DNA of 64,000 nucleotides from Roseiarcus sp036489975 (GTDB taxonomy: Bacteria; Pseudomonadota; Alphaproteobacteria; Rhizobiales; Beijerinckiaceae). The position numbers and the translations under genes were made by a program. Below are positions 1 to 8,818 of the stretch, piece by piece. The first letter of the stretch is position 1. Every line of letters begins with the position of its first letter. The notes beneath the pieces were generated by a model, which saw only the letters and a list, made by a program, of their open reading frames with translations, did no database searches and was not told the origin of the DNA. The stretch spans positions 1-64,000 of the forward strand of contig DASXES010000127.1 of the NCBI GenBank assembly GCA_036489975.1. The letters are read 5' to 3'.

Positions 1-165
1 CGCCTGCGCCGCGGCTACGGCGCCCAGAACATGGCGCTCGTTCGCCGCCTCGCGTTCAACATGATCCGGGCCGGAAAAGGACGCTACTCCATCAAAACGG
101 CCCGAAAAGTCGCCGCCTGGAGCACAGACCAGCTCAAAGCCGTCCTCGACGCCAAACCCCGTTAA
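1..165 (+). CDS. ISAs1 family transposase, C-terminal end (cut by window edge)
   Basis: An open frame enters from the left edge and stops at a TAA, giving 54 residues. It contains GAQNMALVRRLAFNMIR followed by a basic segment and a KAVL-type end, which is how ISAs1-family (H-repeat associated) transposases finish. The catalytic part would lie left of the window, so completeness cannot be judged. If intact it would move an ISAs1 element; the right end of that element should fall within the next few hundred bases, but I could not define its terminal repeat. The assignment rests on a short conserved tail. Confidence 0.6.
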   Translation, partial: RLRRGYGAQNMALVRRLAFNMIRAGKGRYSIKTARKVAAWSTDQLKAVLDAKPR

Positions 166-592
<427 letters not shown>

Positions 593-755
593 TTATCTCC
601 AAAAACGCCGCAGCCTCCGATTGGGACGGAGCTTACGCTTCTATGCCGAGGGCGGGGGTATAACCGCAAACCCGCGCGGCCGACAAGGGCCGCGAACCAA
701 AAAAGCCGCCCATTCGCCGCCCATCTCCGACGGGGCGACCCGAAAGCCCCGCCGT

Positions 756-1136
756 TCAGGTTTCCTCGTCCGGGGCGATGTCGCCGTCGATCAGGTTGCT
801 GACGTCGTCGTCGTCCTCCTCTTCGGCTTCCAGGAACGGATCGTCCGCCGCGTCAGCGTCCGCGTCCTCCTCGACCTCGAGGTCGTCGACCACCGGTTCG
901 GCGGCTTTCTCCTCGCTCGCCTCGACCTCGTCGAGCGACACGACCTCCACGCCGGCGGGGGTCGTGAGCTCGGCTTCCTCCTCCTCAGGTTTCGAGGTTG
1001 GCCGGGCGCGCGCCGCCGCTGCGCCCTGGAACACCGTCCCGCATTTCGGGCAGACGATCGGATCCTTGTTGAGGTCGAAGAATTTGGCGCCGCAGTTCTG
1101 GCACTGATGCTTGTTTCCGAGTTCGGGCTTGGCCAA
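756..1136 (-). CDS. TIGR02300 family protein (FYDLN acid domain)
   Basis: A 126-residue cytosolic protein. The first 40 residues hold two CxxC pairs (CQNCGAKFFDLNKD and CPKCG), a zinc-ribbon-like knuckle with the characteristic F-x-DLN signature. The rest is a low-complexity tail very rich in Glu and Asp. This is the TIGR02300 family, almost confined to alphaproteobacteria and without known function. The start MAKPELGNKHQCQNCG matches the family. It is divergent from aroA, with about 180 bases between them that must contain both promoters; in many alphaproteobacteria it is also next to aroA. Confidence 0.92.
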   Translation of the reverse strand: MAKPELGNKHQCQNCGAKFFDLNKDPIVCPKCGTVFQGAAAARARPTSKPEEEEAELTTPAGVEVVSLDEVEASEEKAAEPVVDDLEVEEDADADAADDPFLEAEEEDDDDVSNLIDGDIAPDEET

Positions 1137-1313
1137 GGCGATCTGTTCCCCGTCGTTGAGCGCGGTATTTCGGCGGCTTCGGTTAGTCGGCGCCCCCCGC
1201 TCTTGTCAATGCGCTATATGGATCGGTGATCGACAGTTTCCAGCGCCGGTGATACGAGCGCGGTCCCGCCGCCGGGGCCCGCCCTTATCCGCGGCCGCAG
1301 AGAAGGTGGTTTC

Positions 1314-2657
1314 GTGTCCCCTCATCCGCCGCATCTTTCCGCGGCTTCGCCCCTCACCACCAAGCGCTCGCGGCCGCTCAAGGGGCGGGTGCGGCCGCCG
1401 GGGGACAAGTCGATCTCGCATCGCGCGTTTCTGCTCGGCCTTCTCGCCTGCGGCGAGACGAAAGTCGAGGGGCTGCTCGAGGGCGACGATGTGCTGCGGA
1501 CCGGCAAGGCGTGCCAGGCGCTCGGCGCCGTCACCGAGCGCCTCGGCCCAGGCCAATGGCGAATTCGCGGGCCTGGCCTCGGCGCGCTTCCCGCCCCGCG
1601 CGAGCCGCTCGATTTCGGCAACGCCGGCACCGGCTGCCGGCTGATGATGGGCGTCGTCGGCGGCCACGGGATCACCGCGACCTTCGACGGCGACGCTTCG
1701 CTGCGCAAGCGGCCGATGCGCCGCATCCTCGACCCGCTCCGCCTCATGGGCGCCGAGGTTCTGTCGGAGGCCGAAGGCGGGCGCTGTCCGATCGTGCTGA
1801 AAGGCGCGCGCGACCCCGCGCCGATCGAATATCGCACCCCCGTCGCCTCGGCGCAGATCAAATCCGCCGTGCTGCTCGCGGGCCTCAACGCGCCAGGCAA
1901 GACGACCGTGATCGAGGCCGAAGCCTCGCGCGACCACACCGAGAAGATGCTGGCCTATTTCGGCGCGGAGGTCGCGGTTCGGCCCGAGGGCGAGGGACGG
2001 CGCATCACGCTCATCGGCCGGCCGGAACTGCGCCCGGCGACCATCGCCGTTCCGGGCGATCCCTCGTCGGCGGCGTTCCCGATTGTTGCGGCGCTCATCG
2101 TTCCGGGATCGGACATCGTGGTCGAAGGCGTGATGATGAACGCGCTGAGAACCGGGCTCCTCACGACGCTGAAAGAGATGGGCGCGCATATCGAGATCCT
2201 CGACCGGCGTGTCGAGGGCGGCGAGGAGGTTGCGGACTTAAGGGTGCGGCACGGCACGCTGAGGGGCGTCGATGTTCCCGCCGCGAGAGCGCCGTCGATG
2301 ATCGACGAATATCCGATCCTCGCGGTGGCCGCGTCCTTCGCCTCCGGCGCGACGCGCATGCGCGGGCTCCATGAGCTCAGGGTGAAGGAGAGCGATCGCC
2401 TGGCCGCGGTCGCCGCGGGGCTCAGGGCGGCCGGGGTGGACTGCACCATTGAAGGCGACGACCTGATCGTCGAGGGCGGGCGCCCGCGCGGCGGCGGAAT
2501 GGTCGCGACCCACATGGATCATCGGATCGCGATGAGCTTCCTCGTCATGGGGCTCGCGACGCTCGAGCCGATGACGGTCGACGACGTCGCGATGATCGCG
2601 ACCAGCTTTCCGGCATTCCGCCCGAGCATGGAGCGGCTCGGCGCTGAGTTCGGCTAA
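1314..2657 (+). CDS. aroA: 3-phosphoshikimate 1-carboxyvinyltransferase (EPSP synthase)
   Basis: A 447-residue cytosolic enzyme that joins shikimate-3-phosphate and phosphoenolpyruvate in the sixth step of the shikimate pathway. The N-terminal PGDKSISHRAFLLG is the PEP/shikimate-binding signature; DFGNAGTGCRLMMG carries the GNAGT motif, and the C-terminal half has LRVKESDRLAAVA and HMDHRIAMSF. Domain order and length are normal. The start is a GTG at 1314. In related genomes aroA is usually followed by cmk and rpsA; here it is followed by an unrelated M24 gene, so the usual order is broken immediately downstream. The GNAGT variant is a glyphosate-contact loop, but I make no claim about resistance class. 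Confidence 0.97.
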   Translation: MSPHPPHLSAASPLTTKRSRPLKGRVRPPGDKSISHRAFLLGLLACGETKVEGLLEGDDVLRTGKACQALGAVTERLGPGQWRIRGPGLGALPAPREPLDFGNAGTGCRLMMGVVGGHGITATFDGDASLRKRPMRRILDPLRLMGAEVLSEAEGGRCPIVLKGARDPAPIEYRTPVASAQIKSAVLLAGLNAPGKTTVIEAEASRDHTEKMLAYFGAEVAVRPEGEGRRITLIGRPELRPATIAVPGDPSSAAFPIVAALIVPGSDIVVEGVMMNALRTGLLTTLKEMGAHIEILDRRVEGGEEVADLRVRHGTLRGVDVPAARAPSMIDEYPILAVAASFASGATRMRGLHELRVKESDRLAAVAAGLRAAGVDCTIEGDDLIVEGGRPRGGGMVATHMDHRIAMSFLVMGLATLEPMTVDDVAMIATSFPAFRPSMERLGAEFG

Positions 2658-2750
2658 GTCATTGTGTATTTATGGGGGATCGCCCCGTCTCCACGGCGCA
2701 TGTACACTCTCGGCCAAAGGAAGCTGTCTGCTAACGACCGGGGAATTGCC

Positions 2751-4046
2751 GTGAACGAGAGTCAAGGTCGTCACTCCAGCCGCCTGTTGAATATGGCGGT
2801 TCCCTTGGAAAACACGCCTCCGAGGCAGGTCTCTCCCGTCGACTCCGGCATCCTCGCCCGGATGACGCAGATCGACCAAGCGCCGATGCTTCGTCATCGC
2901 TTGGAACGCTTCCGCGCCGAGTTGCGAAAGCGCGACTATCCAGCGGCGGTTCTTTTCGACCCTATGAACATTCGCTACGCCACCGGCACGCGCAATATGG
3001 CGGTCTGGGTCATGCACGCGCCGAGCCGCTGCGCCTTTGTAGCGGCGGACGGCCCGGTGATCCTTTTCGAGTTCACGGCGTCGCGCCACGTCACCGACGG
3101 CTCGCCTATCGTGGACGAGGTTCGCCCGTGCGTGTCGTGGAATTATTTCCTTGCAGGCCCTCGGTCCGAAGAGAAGGCTCGCCTTTGGGCGGACGAGATC
3201 GACAATTTGCTGCGCCGATATGGCGGGAAAAACCGGCGCCTTGCCGTAGACCGTTGCGACTCCCTCGGCGCCGCGCGGCTCCGTAGCCATGGCGTCGAGC
3301 TGTTCGACGCGCAGGAACCCGCGGAGCAGGCGCGCATGATCAAATCGCCCGAGGAGATCGCTTGCGTTCAGTCCGCTATCGAAGTGTGCGATTTGGCGGT
3401 TGGCCGGATGCGGGACGCGCTATCTCCCGGCATTACAGAAAACCAACTCTGGGCCATTCTCCACGAAACCAATATCGCTCACGGCGGCGAGTGGATCGAA
3501 TGTCGGCTGCTGGCATCCGGCCCTCGCACGAATCCTTGGTTTCAGGAATCGAGTGATCGCGTCATCGAAGCGGGCGATATCGTCGGCTTCGACACCGACA
3601 TGGTCGGCCCGTTCGGGTATCTTGCGGACATTTCCCGTAGTTGGATATGCCCGGACGTCAAGCCTACGGATCGCCAAAAGAAGCTTTACGATTTGACCGC
3701 CAATCAGGTCTTGTTCAATGCCGAACTCTTGAAGCCGGGATTGAGCTTCCGCGAATTTGCGGAAAAGTGTTGGCCGGTCCCCGATGAATACGTGCCCAAT
3801 AGGTATATGATGATGGTTCACGGCTGCGGCTTCGTGGACGAGTATCCGTCCATCGCCTACGCGGCCGATTGGCAAGAGATAGGCTATGACGGCTTCTTCG
3901 AGGAAGGAATGATCGTCTCGGTCGAAAGCTTTATCGGCGAAGTCGGCGGCCCTGATGGCGTCAAGCTTGAGCAACAAGTCGCAATCGGACCGAAAGGCGC
4001 ACGTTTTCTTTCAAAAACGCCCTTTGCAGACGCGCTTTCCCGGTGA
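2751..4046 (+). CDS. DddP-like M24 family protein (putative DMSP lyase)
   Basis: An M24 (pita-bread) fold protein resembling DddP, the lyase that cleaves dimethylsulfoniopropionate to DMS and acrylate. Starting at the GTG at 2751 (preceded by GGGGA) it has 431 residues, and the candidate metal ligands are D281, D283, D293, H357, E392 and E407. As I recall the RlDddP numbering, these match its D295, D297, D307, H371, E406 and E421 with constant offset 14. Y352 and D363 fall on the catalytic Tyr366 and Asp377. Long blocks such as LFDPxNIRYAT and GEWIExRLLASGPRTNPWF are shared. An upstream start at 2664 is possible but lacks family support. Sampled 60-base lines in mid-gene are 47-57% GC against 67% in aroA, suggesting transfer. 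Alternatives are another M24 lyase or a peptidase. Confidence 0.75.
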   Translation: MNESQGRHSSRLLNMAVPLENTPPRQVSPVDSGILARMTQIDQAPMLRHRLERFRAELRKRDYPAAVLFDPMNIRYATGTRNMAVWVMHAPSRCAFVAADGPVILFEFTASRHVTDGSPIVDEVRPCVSWNYFLAGPRSEEKARLWADEIDNLLRRYGGKNRRLAVDRCDSLGAARLRSHGVELFDAQEPAEQARMIKSPEEIACVQSAIEVCDLAVGRMRDALSPGITENQLWAILHETNIAHGGEWIECRLLASGPRTNPWFQESSDRVIEAGDIVGFDTDMVGPFGYLADISRSWICPDVKPTDRQKKLYDLTANQVLFNAELLKPGLSFREFAEKCWPVPDEYVPNRYMMMVHGCGFVDEYPSIAYAADWQEIGYDGFFEEGMIVSVESFIGEVGGPDGVKLEQQVAIGPKGARFLSKTPFADALSR

Positions 4047-4174
4047 GCTAACGCAGCCTCTCGAAACCCACTGCTTTTCGGGCCAAAAACGGCGGCGCAG
4101 CATGCATGACTTATGTACCATCCGCTACAGGGTCGATTGCGGCTATCTGACCGACGTTGGCGTATTCCAAGCCT

Positions 4175-5287
4175 CTAGCCCACCGTTACCCACCGCCCCT
4201 CCTGGCTTGAGCGCGCGATCGCATGGATGGTTCGCTCGATCACAAGGCCGGCGTCGAAATCGACGCTCAGGGCAGGGCGGTCCAGGATGCGGTTTAGGAG
4301 TTCGTGGGCCTCGATGACCTTGAGGTCGTTGAAGCCCATCTGATGGCCGGGCGCGGCGATGAACCGCTCATAAGGCGGATGCGCCGGGCCCATCAGCACT
4401 TGTCGGAAGCCCTGCGACTCCGGCGGCCCCTCCGCGACATAAAGCCCGACCTCGTTGAAGCGCTCCTGGTCGAAGACGATCGCGCCGCGTGCGCCAAACA
4501 GCTGCAATTGCAGCCGGCCCTTGCGGCCCCAGGCGGCGCGGCTGACCTCAATCGTCCCCGATGCGCCGTCCGCCATTCTCAAGAGCGCCGTTGCGACGTC
4601 GAAAGTCTCGACCGCGCGCCGTCCGCCGCCGTCGGGGCGGTCCGGGTAGGGCCTGCTCATCTCGCCGAACACTTGCGCCGGGGCGCCGATCAGGGTGGTG
4701 ATCAGGCTCAAGGGGTGGACGGCGAAATCATCGAGCGCGCCATAGCCGGAGCTCGCCTGGCTGCGCCAGGAGAAGGGCCCCTCCGGATCGGCCATATAGT
4801 CCTCGTCCATCTCAAGGCGGAAATGGGTGAGCCGGCCGATCACGTCGCTTTTCAAGAGCTTGGCGATCAGGCGGACCGCGGGGCTCTGGATGTAATTATA
4901 GCCGAGGATGGCGACCCGGCCCGAGGCGCGCGCCGCCCCCGCCATGCGCTCCGCGTCGGCAAGCGAAGGCGCCATCGGCTTTTCGCACCAGACATGCTTG
5001 CCAGCCTCGAGCGCCGCGATCGCCATCGGCGCATGCAGGGCGTTGGGCGTGGTGATCGAAACGACCTCCACGCCCGGGTCGGCGATCAGCGCGCGCCAGT
5101 CGTCGGTCGCGGCCTCGAAGCCAAATTCGTCGGCTTTCCGGCGCGCCAGCCCCTCCTCGATCTCGCACAGCATGACGCGCCGGACGATCGGCGTGTCGTC
5201 GAACACCGCGTGCACGCCCGTCCACGCCAGCGCGTGACATTTGCCCATGTAGCCCGTGCCGATCAGTCCGACGCCAATCGTGCGCAT
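4175..5287 (-). CDS. Gfo/Idh/MocA family oxidoreductase
   Basis: A 370-residue NAD(P)-dependent oxidoreductase. The N-terminal Rossmann motif is GVGLIGTGYMGKCHA; the EKPMA motif at about residue 100 carries the catalytic lysine, and the C-terminal part is the beta-sheet domain with DDFAVHPLSL. The family oxidises sugars or inositols and substrate cannot be read from sequence. I chose the ATG at 5287 because GGGGAGGGGAGC lies just upstream and the Rossmann motif begins four residues later; the frame remains open further upstream but runs through the divergent promoter. It is divergent from an RpiR regulator, an arrangement seen in inositol and sugar loci, so inositol- or sugar-dehydrogenase activity is plausible. 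Confidence 0.88.
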   Translation of the reverse strand: MRTIGVGLIGTGYMGKCHALAWTGVHAVFDDTPIVRRVMLCEIEEGLARRKADEFGFEAATDDWRALIADPGVEVVSITTPNALHAPMAIAALEAGKHVWCEKPMAPSLADAERMAGAARASGRVAILGYNYIQSPAVRLIAKLLKSDVIGRLTHFRLEMDEDYMADPEGPFSWRSQASSGYGALDDFAVHPLSLITTLIGAPAQVFGEMSRPYPDRPDGGGRRAVETFDVATALLRMADGASGTIEVSRAAWGRKGRLQLQLFGARGAIVFDQERFNEVGLYVAEGPPESQGFRQVLMGPAHPPYERFIAAPGHQMGFNDLKVIEAHELLNRILDRPALSVDFDAGLVIERTIHAIARSSQEGRWVTVG

Positions 5288-5360
5288 GCGCTCCCCTCCC
5301 CTTATGCGCCTCCGCCTGGCGCCGCCGGCCAATACAAATGTTTCAGATGCTACACAGACT

Positions 5361-5374
5361 GGAATATCTGTTCT
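5361..5374. promoter_or_regulatory. Candidate RpiR/IolR-type operator
   Basis: GGAA, six bases, then TTCT lies in the divergent region between the oxidoreductase and the rpiR gene. Rhizobial IolR (an RpiR-family regulator) is known to bind GGAA-N6-TTCC, so this is a one-base-off match. Position is right for autoregulation and control of the oxidoreductase, but such a short motif can occur by chance. Confidence 0.3.
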
Positions 5375-5439
5375 ATTCATACCGCCTGAAGGATCATAGC
5401 CCAGCCAAGCGGGAGCGTCGCGCGGGCGCAGGTGAGACG

Positions 5440-6285
5440 ATGAGCGACCACGCACCGAGCGCGCCGCCGGAGAGCTTCGACGCCTTTCAGCGCCGCCTGA
5501 TCGAGATCGAGCCGCACCTGCCCAAGCGCCTCCGTCAGGCCGCGGCTTACGCGCTTGAGCACCCGGACGAATTCGCCCTCGGCACGGCATCGGCGCTCGC
5601 CCGCAAGGCCGAGGTGCAGGCCTCAACCCTCGTGCGCTTCGCCCAGACGCTGGGGTTCGCCGGCTTCTCCGAGCTGCAGGAATTGTTCCGCTCGCGCCTG
5701 CGCAACAGGTGGCCCGACTATTCCGAGCGCCTCAAGGCGCTGCAGCAGAACGCCCGGGACAGCGGCGATCCCACCCATCTTCTGTTCGGTTTCGCCGATT
5801 CCGCCGCGGCCTCGATCGCCCGCCTGCGCGACAATGTGCAGAGCCGCGAGCTCGACCGGGCGGCCGAACTCCTGACGGCCGCGCGGACGATCCACTGCCT
5901 CGGCCAGCGGCGGTCGTTCTGCGTCGCCCATTATCTGACCTACGCGCTCTCCCAGCTCGGGATCGCGGCCTCGCTCATCGACAATGTGGGCGGGCTCGGG
6001 CCTGAACAGCTCGTGCAAGCCGGCGCCGGCGATGCGCTGATCGCCATCAGCTTCTCGCCTTACGCGCCATTCACGGTCGACCTCGCCAGGCGCGCCCGGC
6101 GCGCCGGCGTCCCGATCGTCGTCGTCACCGACAGCGCGCTCTCCCCTCTCGCCGGCCTCGCCGACGTCAGGTTCGAGATCGTCGAGAGCGACTTCGGCTC
6201 CTTCCGTTCGCTGTCGGCGACATTCTGTCTCGCGACGACGCTCGCCGTCGCGGTCGGCGAAAAGCGAGCCGAAGCGGGCGCCTGA
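5440..6285 (+). CDS. MurR/RpiR family transcriptional regulator
   Basis: A 281-residue regulator with an N-terminal RpiR helix-turn-helix (residues about 15-90, including ASALARKAEVQASTLVRFAQTLGFAGFSELQ) and a C-terminal SIS sugar-phosphate-binding domain (about 120-270, with LGQRRSFCVAHYLTYAL and AISFSPYAPFTVDLARRA). Such proteins sense phosphosugars or inositol derivatives. I start at the ATG at 5440, preceded by AGGTGA; the open frame begins earlier at 5338 but that part has no domain. It is divergent from the Gfo/Idh/MocA gene, its likely target, and ends five bases before the convergent MFS gene. Confidence 0.9.
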   Translation: MSDHAPSAPPESFDAFQRRLIEIEPHLPKRLRQAAAYALEHPDEFALGTASALARKAEVQASTLVRFAQTLGFAGFSELQELFRSRLRNRWPDYSERLKALQQNARDSGDPTHLLFGFADSAAASIARLRDNVQSRELDRAAELLTAARTIHCLGQRRSFCVAHYLTYALSQLGIAASLIDNVGGLGPEQLVQAGAGDALIAISFSPYAPFTVDLARRARRAGVPIVVVTDSALSPLAGLADVRFEIVESDFGSFRSLSATFCLATTLAVAVGEKRAEAGA

Positions 6286-6290
6286 TTCGC

Positions 6291-7751
6291 CTATTCGGCG
6301 GGCGCGCGCTTAAGGGCGAGGGAGACTTTCGGCACCAGGAACAGCGTCGCGGCGCCCATGACCGCGATTGCGAACATGGATACGAACGTGAGGTGAAGAG
6401 ACTGTTCGAGCGCAGCGCGAAGCCCCGGTTCGCCTACCGCTTCCGAACCTTGCTCCAGAAGATCGCGCAGCTGATCCGATGTCGCGCCTGCATGGCCCGA
6501 GCGCAGGAGGCCGAAATTGAGCACCGCGCCGAACACCGTAGCGCCGAACGTGCTGCCGAGACTGCGGGCGAAGAGATAGGACGCGGTCACGCTGCCGCGC
6601 TCGGACCAACTGACGATTTCCTGGATGAGGATGATCGAGGAACTGCTGGAGAGACCCATGCCGAGCCCGACGACGAGCGAGCCAAGGCCGGCCACGATCG
6701 GCGAACTGTCCCCGTGGAGGAAAAGAAAAATGAAGGCGCCCAACGGAATGAGCACGCCGCCGACACGCAACACGGGACGTACGCCAAAGCGACGGAAGAA
6801 GCGCACGCCGGTTGTGGCCCCGATCGGCCATCCCAGCACCATCGCGGAGAGGGCGAAGCCGCCGATCAACGGCGACTTCTGCATCACGCCCTGCACGAAC
6901 ACCGGCAGAAACGTGGTGATGCCAATCATCACCATACCAACGAGAAGGGAGGCGCCATTGGCCGCAGCGATCGGCCGGCGCCCCCAAAGCTCGAGCGAAA
7001 TCATCGGCTCGGGCGATCGGCGCTCCTGCAGGATGAACAGCGCCACCGCGACCACAGCCACCAGGGTGGTGAGCCCGATCTCAAACCGCCCCGAGGTCGA
7101 AAGCGCGGTCAGATCGGCCATGATGGCGGCGATGGCGACGGTGAATATGCCAGCGCTCAGATGGTCGATTCTGCCGCGGCCGCGAACACGCTTTTCGTGC
7201 AAGTAGGCCCAGAACCCCGCCGCCGCGAGCGCGCCAATCGGCAGGTTCATCCAGAAGATCCAGGCCCAGGAAACATACTGGATGATGAGGGCGCCGACGA
7301 GCGGTCCAAGAACCGCCGACAACGCCCACACGCTCGCCAGCCAGCCCTGGATTTTCGCCCGTTCATGCGCCGAATAGAGGTCGCCAACGATGGTCATGGC
7401 GGTCGGCTGAACCGCGCCCGCGCCGATGCCCTGAACCAGCCGGAAGACGATCAGCGACGGCATCGACCACGCGAATCCGCATAGGATCGAGCCAAACAGG
7501 AAGGCCGCGATCCCGACCAGCATCACCGTCTTGCGTCCGATGAGATCGGACAGCTTGCCGAACACCACGGTGGTCGCCGTCTGCGTCAACAGGAACGCCG
7601 AGAACACCCAGCTGTAGAGCGGCAAGCCTCCCAGCTGGCCGACAATTTGCGGCATGGCGGTGGAGACGATCGTCGCTTCGATCGCGATCATGAAATTCGC
7701 CGCCATAACGGCGACGAGCACCAGGGGACGGTGCGTCGTTAGGGAGGGCAT
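6291..7751 (-). CDS. MFS transporter, DHA2 (EmrB/QacA) family
   Basis: A 486-residue inner-membrane drug:proton antiporter candidate. It has about fourteen hydrophobic segments, the motif A region GKLSDLIGRKTVMLVG between TM2 and TM3, motif C-like ALSAVLGPLVGALI in TM5, and IEATIVSTAMPQI in TM1, which is the DHA2 version of motif D1. The start at 7751 (MPSLTTHRPLVLV) puts TM1 directly at the N terminus. The Shine-Dalgarno sequence is poor there; a good AAAGGAGGGG lies about 25 bases farther up with no start codon at usual spacing. It has no accessory membrane-fusion gene beside it, so export to the periplasm is the most that can be inferred. Confidence 0.9.
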   Translation of the reverse strand: MPSLTTHRPLVLVAVMAANFMIAIEATIVSTAMPQIVGQLGGLPLYSWVFSAFLLTQTATTVVFGKLSDLIGRKTVMLVGIAAFLFGSILCGFAWSMPSLIVFRLVQGIGAGAVQPTAMTIVGDLYSAHERAKIQGWLASVWALSAVLGPLVGALIIQYVSWAWIFWMNLPIGALAAAGFWAYLHEKRVRGRGRIDHLSAGIFTVAIAAIMADLTALSTSGRFEIGLTTLVAVVAVALFILQERRSPEPMISLELWGRRPIAAANGASLLVGMVMIGITTFLPVFVQGVMQKSPLIGGFALSAMVLGWPIGATTGVRFFRRFGVRPVLRVGGVLIPLGAFIFLFLHGDSSPIVAGLGSLVVGLGMGLSSSSSIILIQEIVSWSERGSVTASYLFARSLGSTFGATVFGAVLNFGLLRSGHAGATSDQLRDLLEQGSEAVGEPGLRAALEQSLHLTFVSMFAIAVMGAATLFLVPKVSLALKRAPAE

Positions 7752-7866
7752 GGGGGGTTTCTTCGGGGAGGTTGTCCCCTCCTTTAAGGGAGATTCGGCG
7801 CCGGCGCCAATCGCGATCTCGTGATAGGGATCGGGCCGGCGGCGAACACGCCTTTCCGGCCTTCTT

Positions 7867-8725
7867 CTATTGGACCGAATCAACCTGCCGGCGCGAGAGA
7901 CACCATCCCTCGCCATGAAGCCAGCAGCTTTCGCCCTCGGCGTGCCGATCGGTGCGAACCGACCTGACGCCCGCGCCTCGATCTTCAGCGTACGCCTTGG
8001 CCAGACGATCGCTTACCGGGGCGTCGCGAGCCCCGGCGAACTCATAAAACCAGACCGCACACAAAAAACGCGCGTCAAACACGTCGCGCTCCCGGCGCGT
8101 GACGAGCAACATGCCTCCGCCCGCATTCGTCGACGTCATGGGAAAAACCAGCCGACCCTTCGGCCTGAGGCAGCGCAGCCAGGCCGACAAGGGGTGGGTC
8201 GCGCCCGCGCTCGCGACCACGACATCGCTATCGGGAAGCGAATGCTGCGCGCCGTCGCCGTTGACGACCGTGACTTGGGGCCATAGCGCCAACGCCTCGC
8301 GAGCACGCTTCGCGAGCCGTTCATCGATCTCGATCGCCGTGATCGCGCCGCCGCGCCCCACCAGCTCCGCCAGGACCGCCGTATAATAGCCCATGCCGCA
8401 GCCCAGATGGATCACACGCTCTCCGCTGGCGACATGCAGCTTGTCGAACACGAACGCCCAGAGGCTCGGCTGGCCGTTGTTCAGGCGACGCTGTTCGTCG
8501 TAAGCGATCAACACATCGTGATAGACGGCCGCCGGGTTTGGGTCAGGCGGCGTCCAATAATCCTTCAGGTTCCATTGGCTGAGCAGCCGCAATGGCCCCG
8601 GCCCGACGAAGCGCTCGCGCGGCACGGTCGCGAACGCCTTGACAACCCTCGGATCGCCCACGCGCGACGAAACGCAACTCTTCCGCAAACCATCGACGCA
8701 CCTGCTCGACATCATCGTCAGACAT
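7867..8725 (-). CDS. PCMT-like SAM methyltransferase with apparent single-base frameshift
   Basis: Resembles protein-L-isoaspartate O-methyltransferase: residues of the main frame include VPRERFVGPGP, the SAM motif VIHLGCGMGYYTAVLAELVG and ITAIEID. An uninterrupted 282-residue frame starts at 8715, but that start has no ribosome-binding site and its first 15 residues look random. Ten bases upstream, the ATG at 8725 follows GGAGGGG and encodes SDDDVEQVRRWFAEELRFVA, a sensible N terminus, then leaves frame. Skipping one base near 8661-8665 joins RFVA to VGDPRVVKAF. So either there is a real +1 frameshift, or a sequencing error. The C-terminal part is longer than in classical Pcm. Confidence 0.72.
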
Positions 8726-8818
8726 TCGCCCCCTCCAGCCCTTTCTTCGCACGAGAATCGCGCCCCTTCCCCGCATCCCCGATCTTACGTTATCCTTGCC
8801 CGTATCAAGGAGGACTTC

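Noticed and set aside
5288..5626. N-terminal extension of the Gfo/Idh/MocA protein
   Set aside because: It would run through the divergent promoter and into the rpiR gene; a good ribosome-binding site and the Rossmann motif support the start at 5287.
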